Assembly: GCA_034509925.1 (NCBI GenBank)
Contig: CM067526.1
Coordinates: 10,323,629-10,387,628 of the forward strand
DNA: 64,000 nucleotides
Direction: 5' to 3'
From: Hirudinaria manillensis
Lineage: Eukaryota > Annelida > Clitellata > Hirudinida > Hirudinidae
Shown one piece after another: positions 62,348 through 64,000 of the stretch; the first letter of the stretch is position 1; each line of letters opens with the position of its first letter. The position numbers and the translations under genes were made by a program. The notes beneath the pieces were generated by a model. The model ran no database searches, was not told where the DNA came from, and worked only from the letters and a program-made list of their open reading frames with translations.

Positions 62348-64000
62348 AAAATGATTTCATTGAAGAAAAGTTAGAAAAGTATTTCAATTAATTATTCCCA
62401 CAAAGTTCGCGACAATTAGCATGACAAGATCCGGCTCTTAAATTCACAATCAAAATCTATGAAACCAATTTCACGCCTTCTCAAGGAGAAAATTCTCCCC
62501 TCCCACTCAGAGATCAGCATCTCCAACTTCGAAACGAGCATTTAAATTAAAACGTCGAGTTACATCAGGCGGGATCGATTTATGGAGGAAGATTGAGAAA
62601 CATCAAAACCTCTCAACGAGAAAGCAGCCCCAGCGATTCCAGCATAAAAATCACAGCCAAACAAACAAAGAAAAACTATTCAAACGAGAATATAACCACA
62701 CACATAGAAAACATAACGTACTGAAGTTTCGACTCAACCCCAAGCCCCAAGCTTCCAGGTTATCATGACGACAAACTCCTCAGTCTGCTCTCTGTTATAT
62801 ATACACAACCAGACGAGCATGCAATTCTTTGTTGCGCACGCGCATCGACTCGCACAAACCATAACTCGTCTAACACGCCGTGCGTGATCACCACGTGCTA
62901 GTGGGGCCTCTGGCTTCCCATTGGTAGAAAGTAATACTAGGTCAAGCCTTTGGCCAATCTCTTTGCTCAACCTACATAGTTATATATCGGCTTACTGGAG
63001 GCGAAACCTAATTTCATCAGAAAGTTCGTAGTCTAAACTTTTTAGTGGGTCAGTGGCATTTCAAACTATGATGATTCTAAGGTCATTTGTTGAACAAGTG
63101 ACCTCCTTGTTTGAACGTGCTCAAGGCACCCAAAGGTCTGACTGGGACGTGATTGCATAACGAGGGGATTAGTCATGTCTACCTGGGTTGATTGGTCGCC
63201 TGCAGTGATTCGTTGTAAAAATTTAATAATAATAGTTATTATAATATATAAATAATAATATACTATCAATGTGTCAAATAGTTTAATTACTAGGTCATTG
63301 TATGTTTTAAACAGATGTAATAGGATATTTATTTCCCTGCAAACGAAAATATGATGTTAGGCTACCGTTGCGTTACTGCTGTTTTTCAAGGCTTTGTGAA
63401 ATAACTCGTAATCGTAACTTAAACTTATTACATCGTCATTGCTTAACCGTAAAGGTGCTCATAATGGAACAATATTTTTACATGACATTTATCATCGCTA
63501 CCACCTTTATGACCTTGTAGTACTCTCAATGACACGATAAATTTTACCCCGAGGTGAGGAATATCTAACAAGCGAACAGCGGAAAGTAACATTTGACCTA
63601 TTGAAGTCCTCCCTAACTTTTCATTCACTTCGCTTTTGACGGGATAACAGCATCAACATCGACATTATTGTAGGATAAAGTGCGATAATATATGATATAT
63701 TAATGAAATGCAATCAATTTTATTTATAATTTTATTTGCATATTCTCGAAAATGTCAAATAATATTTTAGAATCACGATCGTCAAAATTACTTAATAGAC
63801 ATTGATCTCATAGCTATCATTAATGTAGTCGGCCCGTTGAAGCTTATTAGATTAATCTGTCTAGAAGTTTTAAATAACGTATACGCAACTACATATTGTA
63901 TAAATTGTTGTCCTTATCATCATCGTCGTCGTCGTCATCATATAATGATATATAATCTCACAAACAATGCTCATTCAACTTTTATCAACCGTGTCATGGT
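62348..64000. other. Intergenic to window end
   Basis: Should contain the PPP1R3 promoter and first exon. No other exon recognised. A (CAT/CGT)n run at about 63919-63940. Confidence 0.45.

Overview
The window is animal nuclear DNA. It is AT-rich, has many (TAA)n tracts, and carries spliced genes with GT-AG introns of roughly 60-500 bp (one of about 1.3 kb) plus metazoan families: fibulin-1, a TBX20-type T-box factor, copine, SLC22 and a glycogen-targeting PP1 subunit. TBX20 together with fibulin-1 points to a bilaterian. I cannot name the phylum. No prokaryotic, viral or organellar features were seen. For seven genes (MPV17, DCAF8, TBX20, copine, FBLN1, eL20, SLC22) I joined exons by hand, and the summed coding length is divisible by three in every case.

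Layout, left to right: (1) 162-576 (+), 3' end of a gene with two six-cysteine ShK/PLAC-like modules. (2) 1142-1909 (-), an intronless, divergent TFIIF-beta (RAP30). (3) 2480-4290 (-), a 5'-truncated, frameshifted copy of the C-terminal third of the RNA polymerase II largest subunit with a very short degenerate CTD. (4) 5106-6054 (+), a complete 7-exon MPV17. (5) 6.9-8.6 kb (+), an internally deleted CR1/L2-like LINE. (6) 8.7-10.0 kb, decayed copies of two DCAF8 exons and of MPV17 exons 4-7, left by a local duplication. (7) 10530-16683 (-), DCAF8. (8) 16.7-25.4 kb, a long gene-poor interval upstream of (9) TBX20 (25384-28699, +). (10) 29574-30721 (-), a CINP-like gene. (11) 31806-36810 (-), a copine with a PGYPGxQP-rich tail. 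(12) 38974-48901 (-), fibulin-1. (13) 50522-51380 (+), ribosomal protein eL20 (RPL18A). (14) 51889-55399 (-), an SLC22 transporter. (15) 57.24-59.08 kb, two very long (TAA)n arrays nested with retroposon 3' ends. (16) 61409-62317 (-), a PPP1R3-type subunit.

The genes are mostly unrelated neighbours; there is no operon-like pathway. The most unusual part is the left end, where a divergent TFIIF subunit lies directly downstream of a divergent, broken RPB1 copy, and where the MPV17-DCAF8 neighbourhood has been duplicated and one copy of each has decayed. No complete new system is visible. The RPB1/TFIIF-beta pair is the best candidate for a second look.
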